NCBI RefSeq assembly: GCF_007097145.1
Contig: NZ_VJVZ01000004.1
Coordinates: 310,001-374,000, forward strand
Source: Flavobacterium zepuense
GTDB taxonomy: Bacteria; Bacteroidota; Bacteroidia; Flavobacteriales; Flavobacteriaceae
Direction of reading: 5' to 3'
Length of the DNA stretch: 64,000 nt
The notes under the pieces were generated by a model. The model searched no databases and had not been told where the DNA came from. It saw only the letters and a list, made by a program, of their open reading frames with translations. Both the position numbers and the translations under genes were made by a program. Position 1 is the first letter of the stretch. Every line of letters starts with the position of its first letter. This document shows, piece by piece, positions 1 through 8,446 of the stretch.

Positions 1-486
1 AAACCTAAATCGTGCCGCTCGCTCCGTTGGAGCAATTTCGGTAGTTACATCATGGTCGGCCAGGTAAACGCTGTAATAATACGGCGTAACTGTTTCTGCC
101 TTGTGCGAAAAAAAGCTTTCCCTCTCGTATTCCCTAAATTTTAAACTCCCCGTTACCGGCATGATAGAAAACTGTCCATAATCGTTCATCCATGGCGAAG
201 GCTGGTGTGTTTGCTTAAATCCTTTAATTTTAGTGGCACTGTAGGTGTATGCCCACCCGTCTCCCATTTTACCGGTTTGGGGTGTCCAAAAGTTCATTCC
301 CCACGGCATGGCAATTGCCGGATATGTATTACCGTTTGAGAGGCTATGATCAGAATCTGAACCTATTAACGGATTTACCCAATCTACAGGTGTTTCAACG
401 TTGTTTATAATACCTTCCTGTGCGCGTACACACTGAAATAAAAAAAGAAATGCAATAGAATTGCTAACGATTTTTTTGATAGACAT
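1..486 (-). CDS. GH92 family alpha-mannosidase, N-terminal part (cut by window edge)
   Basis: This is the first 162 codons of a secreted glycoside hydrolase family 92 enzyme, which trims alpha-linked mannose with the exo, calcium-dependent chemistry known for that family. A signal peptide covers about residues 1-23 and ends LFQCVRAQ. The segments WVNPLIGSD, NTYPAIAMPWGMNFWTPQTG and ITP/EIAPTERAARF match the start of the complete GH92 protein at 2836-5118, so the two are paralogues. The catalytic acids lie in the missing part. The start is the ATG at 484-486, 31 bp downstream of a -7 promoter box that overlaps a LacI-type operator, so this gene is probably controlled separately from, but together with, the large mannan operon. 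The 3' end lies outside the window. Confidence 0.9.
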   Translation of the reverse strand, partial: MSIKKIVSNSIAFLFLFQCVRAQEGIINNVETPVDWVNPLIGSDSDHSLSNGNTYPAIAMPWGMNFWTPQTGKMGDGWAYTYSATKIKGFKQTHQPSPWMNDYGQFSIMPVTGSLKFREYERESFFSHKAETVTPYYYSVYLADHDVTTEIAPTERAARFRF

Positions 487-516
487 AGTTATAGTTTGCC
501 AAATGATTTACAAAAG

Positions 517-540
517 CAAACATACTAAAACGTTTTAGTA
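517..540 (-). promoter_or_regulatory. LacI-type operator overlapping the -7 box of the GH92 promoter
   Basis: Bases 523-540 are a perfect 18-bp palindrome, TACTAAAACGTTTTAGTA, with the central CG typical of LacI/GalR operators. Its downstream edge, read on the minus strand, runs into TATGTTTG (517-524), a match to the Bacteroidota -7 consensus TAnnTTTG. A regulator bound here would sit on the promoter of the GH92 gene starting at 486. The same arrangement, with one base changed, is found in front of susC at 17514-17537. The regulator is probably the LacI-family protein encoded at 684-1715. The palindrome is seen directly; the binding partner is inferred. Confidence 0.85.
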
Positions 541-683
541 TCAACAAAAATATTTATTACTTTTTTGCGATACCATAAAAAATGGTAAACTAAAATTTAC
601 ATTACATTTTTTATAAAGGAAAAATTATTGAAATCTTGACGATATGGGGTAAATTAAAGAATTTAACTAAATCTTTTAAAAAC

Positions 684-1715
684 CTATTTAACCTTTGCTC
701 CAGAAGATTCCCGGATCTTTAATTCTGCTGAAAGTAAAATATTCTTAGTTGTTTCTTTTACATCCTTACGCTTTAATAAGGGCAATAAGAGTTTCATTAA
801 TTCAGTACTGATATCAAATAAAGGCTGGGCAACAGAGGTAATTGTTGGGTCGTAAATTTTAAAAAGTTCGTTATCATCAAAAGCGATAATGCCAAGATCA
901 TGAATAAGGTGCGGTGCATCTTCTTTAAACACCTCTAAGCCTGTTTGTGCAAGATAGTTGGTAGCAAAAAAAACGGAATCCAGACTTTTAGATTCTTTTA
1001 AAAAACTTCTTATATAGTCTTTAGACCTGCTATCGCTTGTTGCTATATACGGAATTTTAAGTACTTGGGCATTTAACCCGGATTTTGTCATGGCTTTTTG
1101 GTATCCGCCCAAGCGATCCTGCATTTGTGTCTGGTCAGAATCGGTTGTTATAAAGCCAATATTTTTAAACTTATTATTAATGAGGTGTGTTGTAGCGTTA
1201 AAGGTAGCTTCCTCATTATCTATAACTACGCTGTTGCAATCAAGATCGGCAAAATACCTGTCTAAAAGAACAACCGGAATGTTCTCATCTATCAGCTCTT
1301 TAATTGTAGATTTAATTCCAGGCGACGGGACAATAATAAATCCATCTACCTGCCTGTATTTAAATAAACTGATTAACTCTTCCGATTTTTTATCGTCGTT
1401 TTCGTTACTGCAAAAAATAACTTTGTATCCTTTTTCATAAGCTATATCCTCAATTATACGTGCCAGTTTTGAGAAGAAATTATTGGAAATATCCTCAACC
1501 ATAAAAACCAATATGTTTGATTTACCGGTTCTTAAGCTTTGCGCTATTTGATTGGGTTTATAATTAACCTCTTTTGCATAATCTAAAACTTTCTGGGTTA
1601 GCTCTTTAGAAATATGTTTTTCTTTAGCCTTACCGTTTAACACAAAAGATACCGTAGTAACCGAAATATTAAGATTTGCAGCAATGGTCTTTATTGATAC
1701 TGTCTTTTTTTTCAT
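684..1715 (-). CDS. LacI family transcriptional regulator of the mannan locus
   Basis: A 343-residue LacI/GalR-family regulator. The N-terminal helix-turn-helix (about residues 6-30, SIKTIAANLNISVTTVSFVLNG) and the hinge (NYKPNQIAQSLRTG) bind DNA. Residues 60-335 form a periplasmic-binding-protein-like sugar sensor, with the usual segments VDGFIIVPS and IPVVLLDR. It lies between the end of the mannan operon and a second GH92 gene. Two 18-bp operators of LacI type occur in the window, in front of that GH92 gene and in front of susC, so it most likely represses both until a mannose-derived signal is bound. The ligand cannot be read from sequence. A strong terminator at 1744-1774 separates it from the ROK gene, so it has its own promoter. 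Confidence 0.93.
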   Translation of the reverse strand: MKKKTVSIKTIAANLNISVTTVSFVLNGKAKEKHISKELTQKVLDYAKEVNYKPNQIAQSLRTGKSNILVFMVEDISNNFFSKLARIIEDIAYEKGYKVIFCSNENDDKKSEELISLFKYRQVDGFIIVPSPGIKSTIKELIDENIPVVLLDRYFADLDCNSVVIDNEEATFNATTHLINNKFKNIGFITTDSDQTQMQDRLGGYQKAMTKSGLNAQVLKIPYIATSDSRSKDYIRSFLKESKSLDSVFFATNYLAQTGLEVFKEDAPHLIHDLGIIAFDDNELFKIYDPTITSVAQPLFDISTELMKLLLPLLKRKDVKETTKNILLSAELKIRESSGAKVK

Positions 1716-1719
1716 CCCT

Positions 1720-1727
1720 CAAAGATA
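1720..1727 (-). promoter_or_regulatory. Possible -7 box of the LacI-family gene
   Basis: Read on the minus strand, TATCTTTG matches TAnnTTTG and lies only 4 bases before the ATG at 1715. If used, transcription would begin close to the start codon, giving a leaderless or nearly leaderless mRNA. ACGTTTTA, resembling half of the 18-bp operator, touches it at 1727-1734, which would allow weak self-control. Both points are inference from short motifs. Confidence 0.35.
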
Positions 1728-1743
1728 CGTTTTAAAAATATTA

Positions 1744-1774
1744 CAAATTGCCCAATGGTGTATTGGGCAATTTG
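1744..1774 (-). terminator. Rho-independent terminator after the ROK gene
   Basis: A perfect 13-bp stem (CAAATTGCCCAAT / ATTGGGCAATTTG) closes a 5-base loop, with T-rich sequence on both sides. It ends the minus-strand mannan operon after the ROK kinase gene and separates it from the LacI-family gene. Confidence 0.85.
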
Positions 1775-1856
1775 TTTTCAAATATAATTAAAGTAACTTA
1801 TGGTTTATAATACTATATTGTCTCAATACTGTAATATTAAACTGTTAATATAGCAC

Positions 1857-2780
1857 TCAAAGCGAAGGCAGGGCTTGTTTTATTTTTTGCCAAAAAACCT
1901 CATTATACACATAACTGGCTCCTATAATGCTTGCTTCTTCGGTGTTTTCTATAACATCTACAATAATATCGACTTCGTTTTCCTTAAAGTTTTCAAGGAT
2001 TTTTGGCAGGAATAACGGATGGCATTTAGCAATATTGCCACCTAAAACTAACGAGGCGGCACTAAACCTGGATATGTGCGGCAACAGGAAACTGCTTAAA
2101 TTGGCTGCAAATTCATTAAAAACATTTGCAGAATGTTCGTTTTTTATACCTGCAATCTCTTTAACGCCATCGTTTATCTTCTGTCCACTGTACTGTTCAT
2201 AGGCATTTAAAAACCAGCGGGTAGAAAAATAATTATCAGCTATGCTCTCTTTAAAGGGCTTATCCCATAAACAGCCGTTTTCAGGCACATTATCATCTTT
2301 TGTTACCGGGACTATATCATTTAAAAAAGAGGCCCCAAAACCGGTTCCCAGTGTTATTGCAATAATTTTTTTGTTCCTGCCGCCATCTTTTTGCAATAAG
2401 GCACTACCGATACCGAAACAGGTTGCATCGTTTAAAAACTTAAAGGAAACATTTTGACTGTTCAGGTATTTACCTAACTCTTCCGGAACATTTACATTGT
2501 ATAGCGATTCGTATTTATCGTTGCCCTCAAACATGGCAATTCCGGTTTCATACTCAAATGGGCCCGGCATAGAAAAAGCTATTCCTACTACTTCTGAAGT
2601 ATTTAGCTTGCCAAGGGTCTGATTAATTATTTCAGCCCATCCTTTCAGGATTGTTTCTTTAGAAGCCTTGCTGTCAACAGGCCCTTTAAAGTATGTCCCT
2701 TCAATTATAGTTAGTGTATCCTCATTTACTGCGGCACTACTTATATGGCTTCCCCCTATATCGATTCCTACTATTGGCAT
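1857..2780 (-). CDS. ROK family sugar kinase
   Basis: A 307-residue cytoplasmic kinase of the ROK family, which phosphorylates a free hexose such as glucose, fructose or mannose at the expense of ATP. The phosphate-binding loop DIGGSH is at residues 7-12. The catalytic Asp is in LNDAT (about residue 118), and the second phosphate loop GTGFG is at 145-149. The zinc-binding CxCGxxGCxE signature of many ROK kinases is absent. It is the last gene before the operon terminator, so it probably traps the monosaccharide, most likely mannose, released by the GH92 and GH76 enzymes upstream. The substrate is inferred from context only. Confidence 0.88.
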   Translation of the reverse strand: MPIVGIDIGGSHISSAAVNEDTLTIIEGTYFKGPVDSKASKETILKGWAEIINQTLGKLNTSEVVGIAFSMPGPFEYETGIAMFEGNDKYESLYNVNVPEELGKYLNSQNVSFKFLNDATCFGIGSALLQKDGGRNKKIIAITLGTGFGASFLNDIVPVTKDDNVPENGCLWDKPFKESIADNYFSTRWFLNAYEQYSGQKINDGVKEIAGIKNEHSANVFNEFAANLSSFLLPHISRFSAASLVLGGNIAKCHPLFLPKILENFKENEVDIIVDVIENTEEASIIGASYVYNEVFWQKIKQALPSL

Positions 2781-2835
2781 TTTAATTCTTTATTTTATAA
2801 TTTAATTCTTTTTGTTTTAGATACTCCGGAAAGGA

Positions 2836-5118
2836 TTACTTTTTTGTTAAAGAAAACGGGCGGTCTAAAACCTCAGTCCCTCTTTTTTCATTGGGCGTGT
2901 TCTGCATTTCGAGCTTAAAGACACCACCATTTACTAAATCACTATACGTTAAAAAGTTGTGCGTGTAATTTTTCCCGTTAAGGGTAGCCGACTGGATGTA
3001 AACATTTTCTTTACTGTTGTTTTGAGCCTCTATTACAAACTTTTTCCCGTTCTCTAAATTAATCGTTGTCTTTTTAAAGACCGGGCTTCCTAATACATAC
3101 TGGTCGGTTCCCGGGCAAACACTGTAAAAACCAAGGGCGCTTAAAACGTACCATGAAGACGTTTGTCCCTGGTCTTCATCTCCCGGATAACCATTTTCGG
3201 TAGAGTTGTATAATTTTTCCATTACATCACGAACGTGGTATTGCGCTTTCCAGGGCTGTCCGGCATAATCATATAAATATATCATGTGCTGTATGGGCTG
3301 ATTGCCATGCGCATACTGGCCCATGTTGCCCACTTCCATTTCTGTCATTTCATGAATCTTACCTCCATAAGTACCCACATTAACGGTATTGGGGCTGGAG
3401 AAAATCGCATCCAATTTTTTATTAAAATTATCTTCGCCCCCCATTAGACCGATTAAACCCTGAGGGTCGTGAAAAACCGACCACAAATAATGCCACGCAT
3501 TTCCCTCGGTAAAAGGCCCACCCCATTCATAGGGGTCAAAATTTTGTTTCCACTGCCCGTTTACATTTTTGCCTTGCATAAAGCCGTCTTTAGCATTATA
3601 TACATTTTTGTAATTATACATCTGCCTTGAAAACACATCCTGGTAAAACTGGTTGCCGGTCATTTTTGCAAGTTCGTAACCACAAAAATCGTCGTAGGCA
3701 TACTCTAAAGTTTTGGCGGTAGCCTCGCCATATTCAGGATACGGAACATAACCTAATGTATAGTATTCTTTCCAGCCATGCCTACCGTTAGATGGGCCTT
3801 GCGGACCTTTATTTGTAGCCTCATGATAGTAAGCCTTTAAGGCTTTTTCAGAATCAAATGTCCTGAAACCTTTTGCCCAGGCGTCGGTTAAAAGTGAGAT
3901 TCCGTGATTGCCTATCATACTACCAGCTTCGGCAGGGAAAGACCATGATGGCAGCCAGCCAAACTGGTCGTACGCATCTACCAGAGCGCCCACATAACGA
4001 CCATGCATTTGAGGTGATAATAGCGCATTTAAAGGAAATTGAGCCCTGAACGTATCCCAAAAACCGGTATCGGTATACATGTACCCATCGTGTACTTTTA
4101 CATCATAAGGACTAAAATAAATGGGGCTTCCATCTGCTTTTTCTTCGTAAAATTTCCTCGAAAAAAGGCTTGCCCTGAACAAACACGAATAAAATGTTCG
4201 CATTTGTTCTTCGGTACCGCCTTCTACAACAACTTTTCCTAATTGTTTGTTCCATACTTTGCGGGCGGCCTCCTTAGTATCTTCCAGTTTTTTAAATTTA
4301 CCCAGTTCCCTGTCTAAATTTAGCTGTGCCTGCTCATAGCTAATGTATGATGAAGCTATCTTAGCCTGAACGGTTACTCCCTCTTTAAACTGAAGGTACG
4401 CACCTACTCCGCGGCCTTCGGCGGTTAACTTATTATCCCATTTTTCGCCGGTTTTATTTTCCCAGGTTCCCTGGGTTTTAAAAGGCTTATCAAACTGGAT
4501 TATAAAGTAATTCTTCAATTCTTTAACCTGGTCAAAACCTTTCCCGTTTTGAACATAGCCGGTAATCCTCTGTTTCTTAACATCAATTGTTACGCCGCTC
4601 ATTCCTGTATATCCATCTAATACAACATAAGATGGCTGATTTTTAGGGAATGAAAAACGCATGTGAACGCCTCTTTCCGTGGGAGACATTTCGGTTGTTA
4701 TCTTATTTTCAAATTGTACTTTGTAGTAATGGGGTTTTGCAATTTCGTTAGCATGGCTAAACTTTGCTGCCCTTTTTTGTTCGTTAAGTTCTAACGCTCC
4801 GGTAACGGGCATTAGCGAAAAAACGGCATAGTCATTAGACCACGAGCTACACTGGTGCGCCTGCTGAAACCCCCGTATGGTTTCTTTAAAATATTGATAT
4901 TTCCAGCCATCGCCATTGTTGCCGGTTTGGGGCGACCATGTATTCATGCCAAAAGGCAACGCCGTTGTAGGGTAGGTATTTCCTTTAGTTAACTCATGTT
5001 TAGAATTTGTGCCCTGCAACGTATTCACATACTGAACCAGGTCTAAATTGCCGCCTGGTACTTGTGCATGGCTAAAAAAATGTATTAAAATAAAAAGTGA
5101 CAGATATTTATACTTCAT
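2836..5118 (-). CDS. GH92 family alpha-1,2-mannosidase (secreted)
   Basis: A 760-residue exo-acting alpha-mannosidase of glycoside hydrolase family 92, exported by a signal peptide (about residues 1-18, ending FFSHAQ). The N-terminal beta-sandwich has WSPQTGNNGDGW and SPTERGVHMRF. The alpha/alpha barrel carries TDTGFWDTFRAQFPL, MTEMEVGNMGQYAHGNQP with the likely catalytic acid, and GDEDQGQ (about 646-652) with the likely base of this calcium-dependent family. The length is normal. It lies 21 bp downstream of the unassigned hydrolase gene in the mannan operon and before the ROK kinase, and should remove terminal mannose from alpha-mannan or high-mannose N-glycan in the periplasm. Linkage preference within GH92 cannot be told from sequence. 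Confidence 0.95.
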   Translation of the reverse strand: MKYKYLSLFILIHFFSHAQVPGGNLDLVQYVNTLQGTNSKHELTKGNTYPTTALPFGMNTWSPQTGNNGDGWKYQYFKETIRGFQQAHQCSSWSNDYAVFSLMPVTGALELNEQKRAAKFSHANEIAKPHYYKVQFENKITTEMSPTERGVHMRFSFPKNQPSYVVLDGYTGMSGVTIDVKKQRITGYVQNGKGFDQVKELKNYFIIQFDKPFKTQGTWENKTGEKWDNKLTAEGRGVGAYLQFKEGVTVQAKIASSYISYEQAQLNLDRELGKFKKLEDTKEAARKVWNKQLGKVVVEGGTEEQMRTFYSCLFRASLFSRKFYEEKADGSPIYFSPYDVKVHDGYMYTDTGFWDTFRAQFPLNALLSPQMHGRYVGALVDAYDQFGWLPSWSFPAEAGSMIGNHGISLLTDAWAKGFRTFDSEKALKAYYHEATNKGPQGPSNGRHGWKEYYTLGYVPYPEYGEATAKTLEYAYDDFCGYELAKMTGNQFYQDVFSRQMYNYKNVYNAKDGFMQGKNVNGQWKQNFDPYEWGGPFTEGNAWHYLWSVFHDPQGLIGLMGGEDNFNKKLDAIFSSPNTVNVGTYGGKIHEMTEMEVGNMGQYAHGNQPIQHMIYLYDYAGQPWKAQYHVRDVMEKLYNSTENGYPGDEDQGQTSSWYVLSALGFYSVCPGTDQYVLGSPVFKKTTINLENGKKFVIEAQNNSKENVYIQSATLNGKNYTHNFLTYSDLVNGGVFKLEMQNTPNEKRGTEVLDRPFSLTKK

Positions 5119-5139
5119 AATTGTTATCTTATTGTTTGC

Positions 5140-7308
5140 TTACCATTTGATATGTACCTGGATGCCATCGCTGTTGTTTTCAAATTGCAGCAGGCAGGTT
5201 TTACTCCCTTCATCCCAAGTTGTTTTAAAATCTTTTAGAGGTTGGTTGGCAGCATCTTTCAGGATTATTTCTACAGGTTTTGATGGTAATAATATTCGCA
5301 TCGCGTTCATAGTATTCGACGGGCTTTTGGTTAAAAAAGCGTAACTTTTTTTAGATACTTTCTCGTCATATACCCTTGAGGCTGCACACAAAACCTGAGG
5401 CTGTTTTTTGTTTTCAATCCTTTTCATATCAAAAAGGTAGGCCTGCTCTCCGGGGTTGACTATTTTTTCCTGTAACACCGGTAACTCAGGATCAAAAAGG
5501 TCTATTACCGGGCGTTTTATGTGTAGTGGTTCTGCATTTATACTCTCGTCTAAAACCGCAACAATGTCATAAGGGCCGCGTTCCAGGTAATAATAATTTT
5601 TGAATTGCAACGCTTCTTTGGGCACTGTGTTTTGATATGCATTTTTAACTATTTCAAGAAAATTTTTATCGCCACCTTTTTGCATTACCAGTTCTTTAGG
5701 GTTTTCCCTAACAATGAATACTTTGCCCTTACCAAAACTATAATTTGTTTGGGAAGCAGTTGCTTTTATGTTCATCAGCTCAAAAAGATGTTCAGACGGT
5801 GCGTTGTAATTATTGCCATCTTTATTCCACCACTCAGTTACTTTTTGAAAAGGATCATCGTCCCTGCCGTAGTAAATAAGCATCCCGCCATCTTTAACCC
5901 ATTTGGCTAAGACCTCGTGATTTTGAGCCGAAAGCGGTTTCATGTTTGAATACGACATGATCAGGACCTTGGTATCTTTTAAACCCGACTTTAAGCCTAT
6001 ATTTTCCATGTGGACAGTACCAACAGGAATACCTCTTTTTAATAATGGCAATGCCATTCCGTAAAAATTAGAAAGCGACGGATCCTGATAGCCTTCATGG
6101 ATAGGAAAACGCTGAAACATGATAGAATTGGCCAATAAAACATTGATGCCCTTTGTACCATTAATTTCATTTTTTGAAAGCGGCATGCTGTTTAACGAAT
6201 TAACCATTACCTGCATTTGTGTGCCGTATGCTTTAGAAAGCGGTTGCTTTTCCTGGCCTTCCTCCATCTTATATTTACCAAGGTAAATGCGTGGCGGCCA
6301 TGGCATAACCTCATAGTTAGCAACCGTAGGATACAACAGCTGCGCCGTAAAAGTAGCCTGGTAATTTTTCTTGTAATCGGCCCATGTCTGGTTCCGGTCT
6401 TCTATCGGGTCGGTAAGGAAAAACATTTCCCTGCCCGTAGGCGCCGTCATAGAAACCATCGACCCGTATTCTAAAAACGCATTTTCAAAAGTCCTTTCTT
6501 TAAATTCTCCGTTAAAGTAAATACGCTCTCTCGACGTTCCCGTCCACACCTGCGCAATATAACCATCCATATGTGGGAGCTGGGCTAAACTGGCTTCGGG
6601 GCTAACAATTTCCCATGAGGCATAGTTAATCAGGGAATGTGTGGGCACGTAGCATTTTACTTTCTTATTTACACTTTTGCTGTACGTATGCACATATTCA
6701 AAAACGCTTTTTAAAGCATTGTAATACAGGCCATATTTTAGTTTTGAAGACAAATACGTTGCTTCCGGCGACTCGTGCTGTGCCTGCCACGGAGCGCCAT
6801 AAAATTTTTGCCATTCATCTTTAAAGGCATCGCTGTAACCGGCGCGGGCCCAAAATTCCGGTTCTTCAAGGTAAATTGCGGTAACACCGGCATCTATAGC
6901 TTCTTTAACCAGCGTTTTTATATAGGCAATATAGCCGGCAGTAGGCACTGTGTAAGGAACATCCTCCCCATGCCATATTATCTCGCCGTTTTTCATTTTC
7001 TGGCCTTCATCAAAGTGCTCTTTACCGTCGTATTTACCTTTAAAATACTCTTTGTACTGCCCCCATGCAATACCTGTCATAAACTGTATGGTATAGCCCT
7101 TATCTTTCCAGCTTTTTGCCCTTTCTTTAAAGTTCCCGCCGGCATCGTTAATGCCGTAAACTATAGCAGCATCTGCCCGTACATCATAAGCCGGACTCCA
7201 GCTATCTGCAACCTGAAAGACCGTTTTAGGCTCTTTTTGTTGTGCAAAAGCAGCAACAGGTAAGGTAAAAAGTGAGGCGAGAAGGCATTTTTTTAAATAG
7301 CTTTTCAT
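5140..7308 (-). CDS. Secreted putative glycoside hydrolase, family not assigned
   Basis: The ATG at 7306-7308 is chosen because it opens a clean signal peptide (MKSYLKKCLLASLFTLPVAA...FAQ), is preceded by AGGAAG, and lies 10 bp after the preceding gene; an upstream ATG at 7374 would overlap that gene. The mature protein of about 700 residues looks like a TIM-barrel carbohydrate enzyme: AIYLEEPEFWARAGY has the strand-then-acid pattern of retaining hydrolases. A second half with VLIMSYSNMKPL and WVKDGGMLIYYGRDDDPF resembles a beta-galactosidase trimerisation (glutamine-amidotransferase-like) domain, followed by a beta-sandwich. I do not recognise the family. Its place between GH76 and GH92 makes action on mannan or its side chains likely. 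Confidence 0.7.
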   Translation of the reverse strand: MKSYLKKCLLASLFTLPVAAFAQQKEPKTVFQVADSWSPAYDVRADAAIVYGINDAGGNFKERAKSWKDKGYTIQFMTGIAWGQYKEYFKGKYDGKEHFDEGQKMKNGEIIWHGEDVPYTVPTAGYIAYIKTLVKEAIDAGVTAIYLEEPEFWARAGYSDAFKDEWQKFYGAPWQAQHESPEATYLSSKLKYGLYYNALKSVFEYVHTYSKSVNKKVKCYVPTHSLINYASWEIVSPEASLAQLPHMDGYIAQVWTGTSRERIYFNGEFKERTFENAFLEYGSMVSMTAPTGREMFFLTDPIEDRNQTWADYKKNYQATFTAQLLYPTVANYEVMPWPPRIYLGKYKMEEGQEKQPLSKAYGTQMQVMVNSLNSMPLSKNEINGTKGINVLLANSIMFQRFPIHEGYQDPSLSNFYGMALPLLKRGIPVGTVHMENIGLKSGLKDTKVLIMSYSNMKPLSAQNHEVLAKWVKDGGMLIYYGRDDDPFQKVTEWWNKDGNNYNAPSEHLFELMNIKATASQTNYSFGKGKVFIVRENPKELVMQKGGDKNFLEIVKNAYQNTVPKEALQFKNYYYLERGPYDIVAVLDESINAEPLHIKRPVIDLFDPELPVLQEKIVNPGEQAYLFDMKRIENKKQPQVLCAASRVYDEKVSKKSYAFLTKSPSNTMNAMRILLPSKPVEIILKDAANQPLKDFKTTWDEGSKTCLLQFENNSDGIQVHIKW

Positions 7309-7318
7309 ACTTCCTGCT

Positions 7319-8443
7319 TTAATTATTTTCCGGTGGGGCAATTTGCATAATTCCCACTGCGCTGCACGCTTCAAAAGACTGAATGGTTAACACAGGGCAT
7401 TGCACATCATAATCGCGGTACATAATGTTCCTGTTAATATCCCTGTTTTTCCAGGCTATAGATGCATTCCTGCGAATCCACGGTAAGTATTGTGTTTGGT
7501 TGCCATCGTTTACCAGATCCATTAAATACCTTGCAAAAATAGCTTTTAACACGCCCTGCTCGTTCCAGTCGCCCTCAGCAGGAAGGATACCATCTTCATC
7601 AGACATTACATTTTTGGTGTAATCTGCGGCCAATATGGCATCATCAAGATAGGATTGGTTACCGGTTTGTTTGTAAAGTGCCATAGCCGCCCCAATACAG
7701 GTTCCCTGGTTATAGGTATAGTCCGAAAAACCTGCGTTATCGCCTATTTTGTTATCCGCTACACGGCCATCTGAGTGTTGAAATAAATTATCCTGAGACC
7801 ATTCGTATATCTCTATTGCTTTTGCTAAATATTCTTCATCACCGGTTATTTCATATAACTTCATGGCTGCAATTACTGTTGGGTAATTGATGCATGCATT
7901 TTTTCCTGAATGTGCAAAATCCCAAAACATACCGCCATCCACAGGGTCATAAGAGCCATTCCAAACATGGTTAAAGCCAGCAATTGAATTTTGAAGATAC
8001 GCCTCGTTATGAGTAAGCTCGTACGCTCGGCCTAACGAAATTACCCACCACATGATATCATCATAAATAAACCATTCAACAGTATTATTGTAATTAAACC
8101 CATCATACTCGTTGTAAGCCCCTTGGTAAATATCGCCTACCAAGGCAAGGTATTTAGGATCGTTGGTACGCTTATAGGCATCCATAGAAATATCCCAGAA
8201 AATTGCCTGTGTCCATATAGAGCCAAGCCCTCCTTTCTCGGTTGTGCTGTAATACAATTTAGCCTCAGGGTTATAAAACTGAAAGTTAAAAGCATCGTAA
8301 GCTACCGTTGCATCGGCAGATGTATAAGGTGTAACATTGCTGTTATCCGGATCCCAAAACGCTGGCCCTGTAGGGTCGTCATCACTACATGAGGCAAAAA
8401 AAGCACCTAATACAAACAGGTAAATTATTTTAAAGTTTTTCAT
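7319..8443 (-). CDS. GH76 family alpha-1,6-mannanase lipoprotein
   Basis: A 374-residue endo-acting alpha-1,6-mannanase of family GH76, which cuts the backbone of yeast-type alpha-mannan. A lipoprotein signal ends FFASC with Cys19 followed by SDDD, an acidic run typical of surface export in Bacteroidota. The alpha/alpha barrel includes WTQAIFWDISMDAYKRT, the diagnostic Asp pair in WFIYDDIMWW (residues 128-129, expected nucleophile and acid/base), GGMFWD and SGKNACINYPTVIAAMKL. Only three bases separate it from the stop codon of the preceding gene, so the two are translated together. Surface endo-cleavage would supply oligosaccharides to the SusC/SusD transporter. Confidence 0.93.
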   Translation of the reverse strand: MKNFKIIYLFVLGAFFASCSDDDPTGPAFWDPDNSNVTPYTSADATVAYDAFNFQFYNPEAKLYYSTTEKGGLGSIWTQAIFWDISMDAYKRTNDPKYLALVGDIYQGAYNEYDGFNYNNTVEWFIYDDIMWWVISLGRAYELTHNEAYLQNSIAGFNHVWNGSYDPVDGGMFWDFAHSGKNACINYPTVIAAMKLYEITGDEEYLAKAIEIYEWSQDNLFQHSDGRVADNKIGDNAGFSDYTYNQGTCIGAAMALYKQTGNQSYLDDAILAADYTKNVMSDEDGILPAEGDWNEQGVLKAIFARYLMDLVNDGNQTQYLPWIRRNASIAWKNRDINRNIMYRDYDVQCPVLTIQSFEACSAVGIMQIAPPENN

Positions 8444-8446
8444 GTC

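Noticed and set aside
7309..7374. Longer start (7374) for the unassigned hydrolase
   Set aside because: It would overlap the end of the GH76 gene and lacks a signal-peptide-like start; the ATG at 7308 has AGGAAG and a clean signal peptide.
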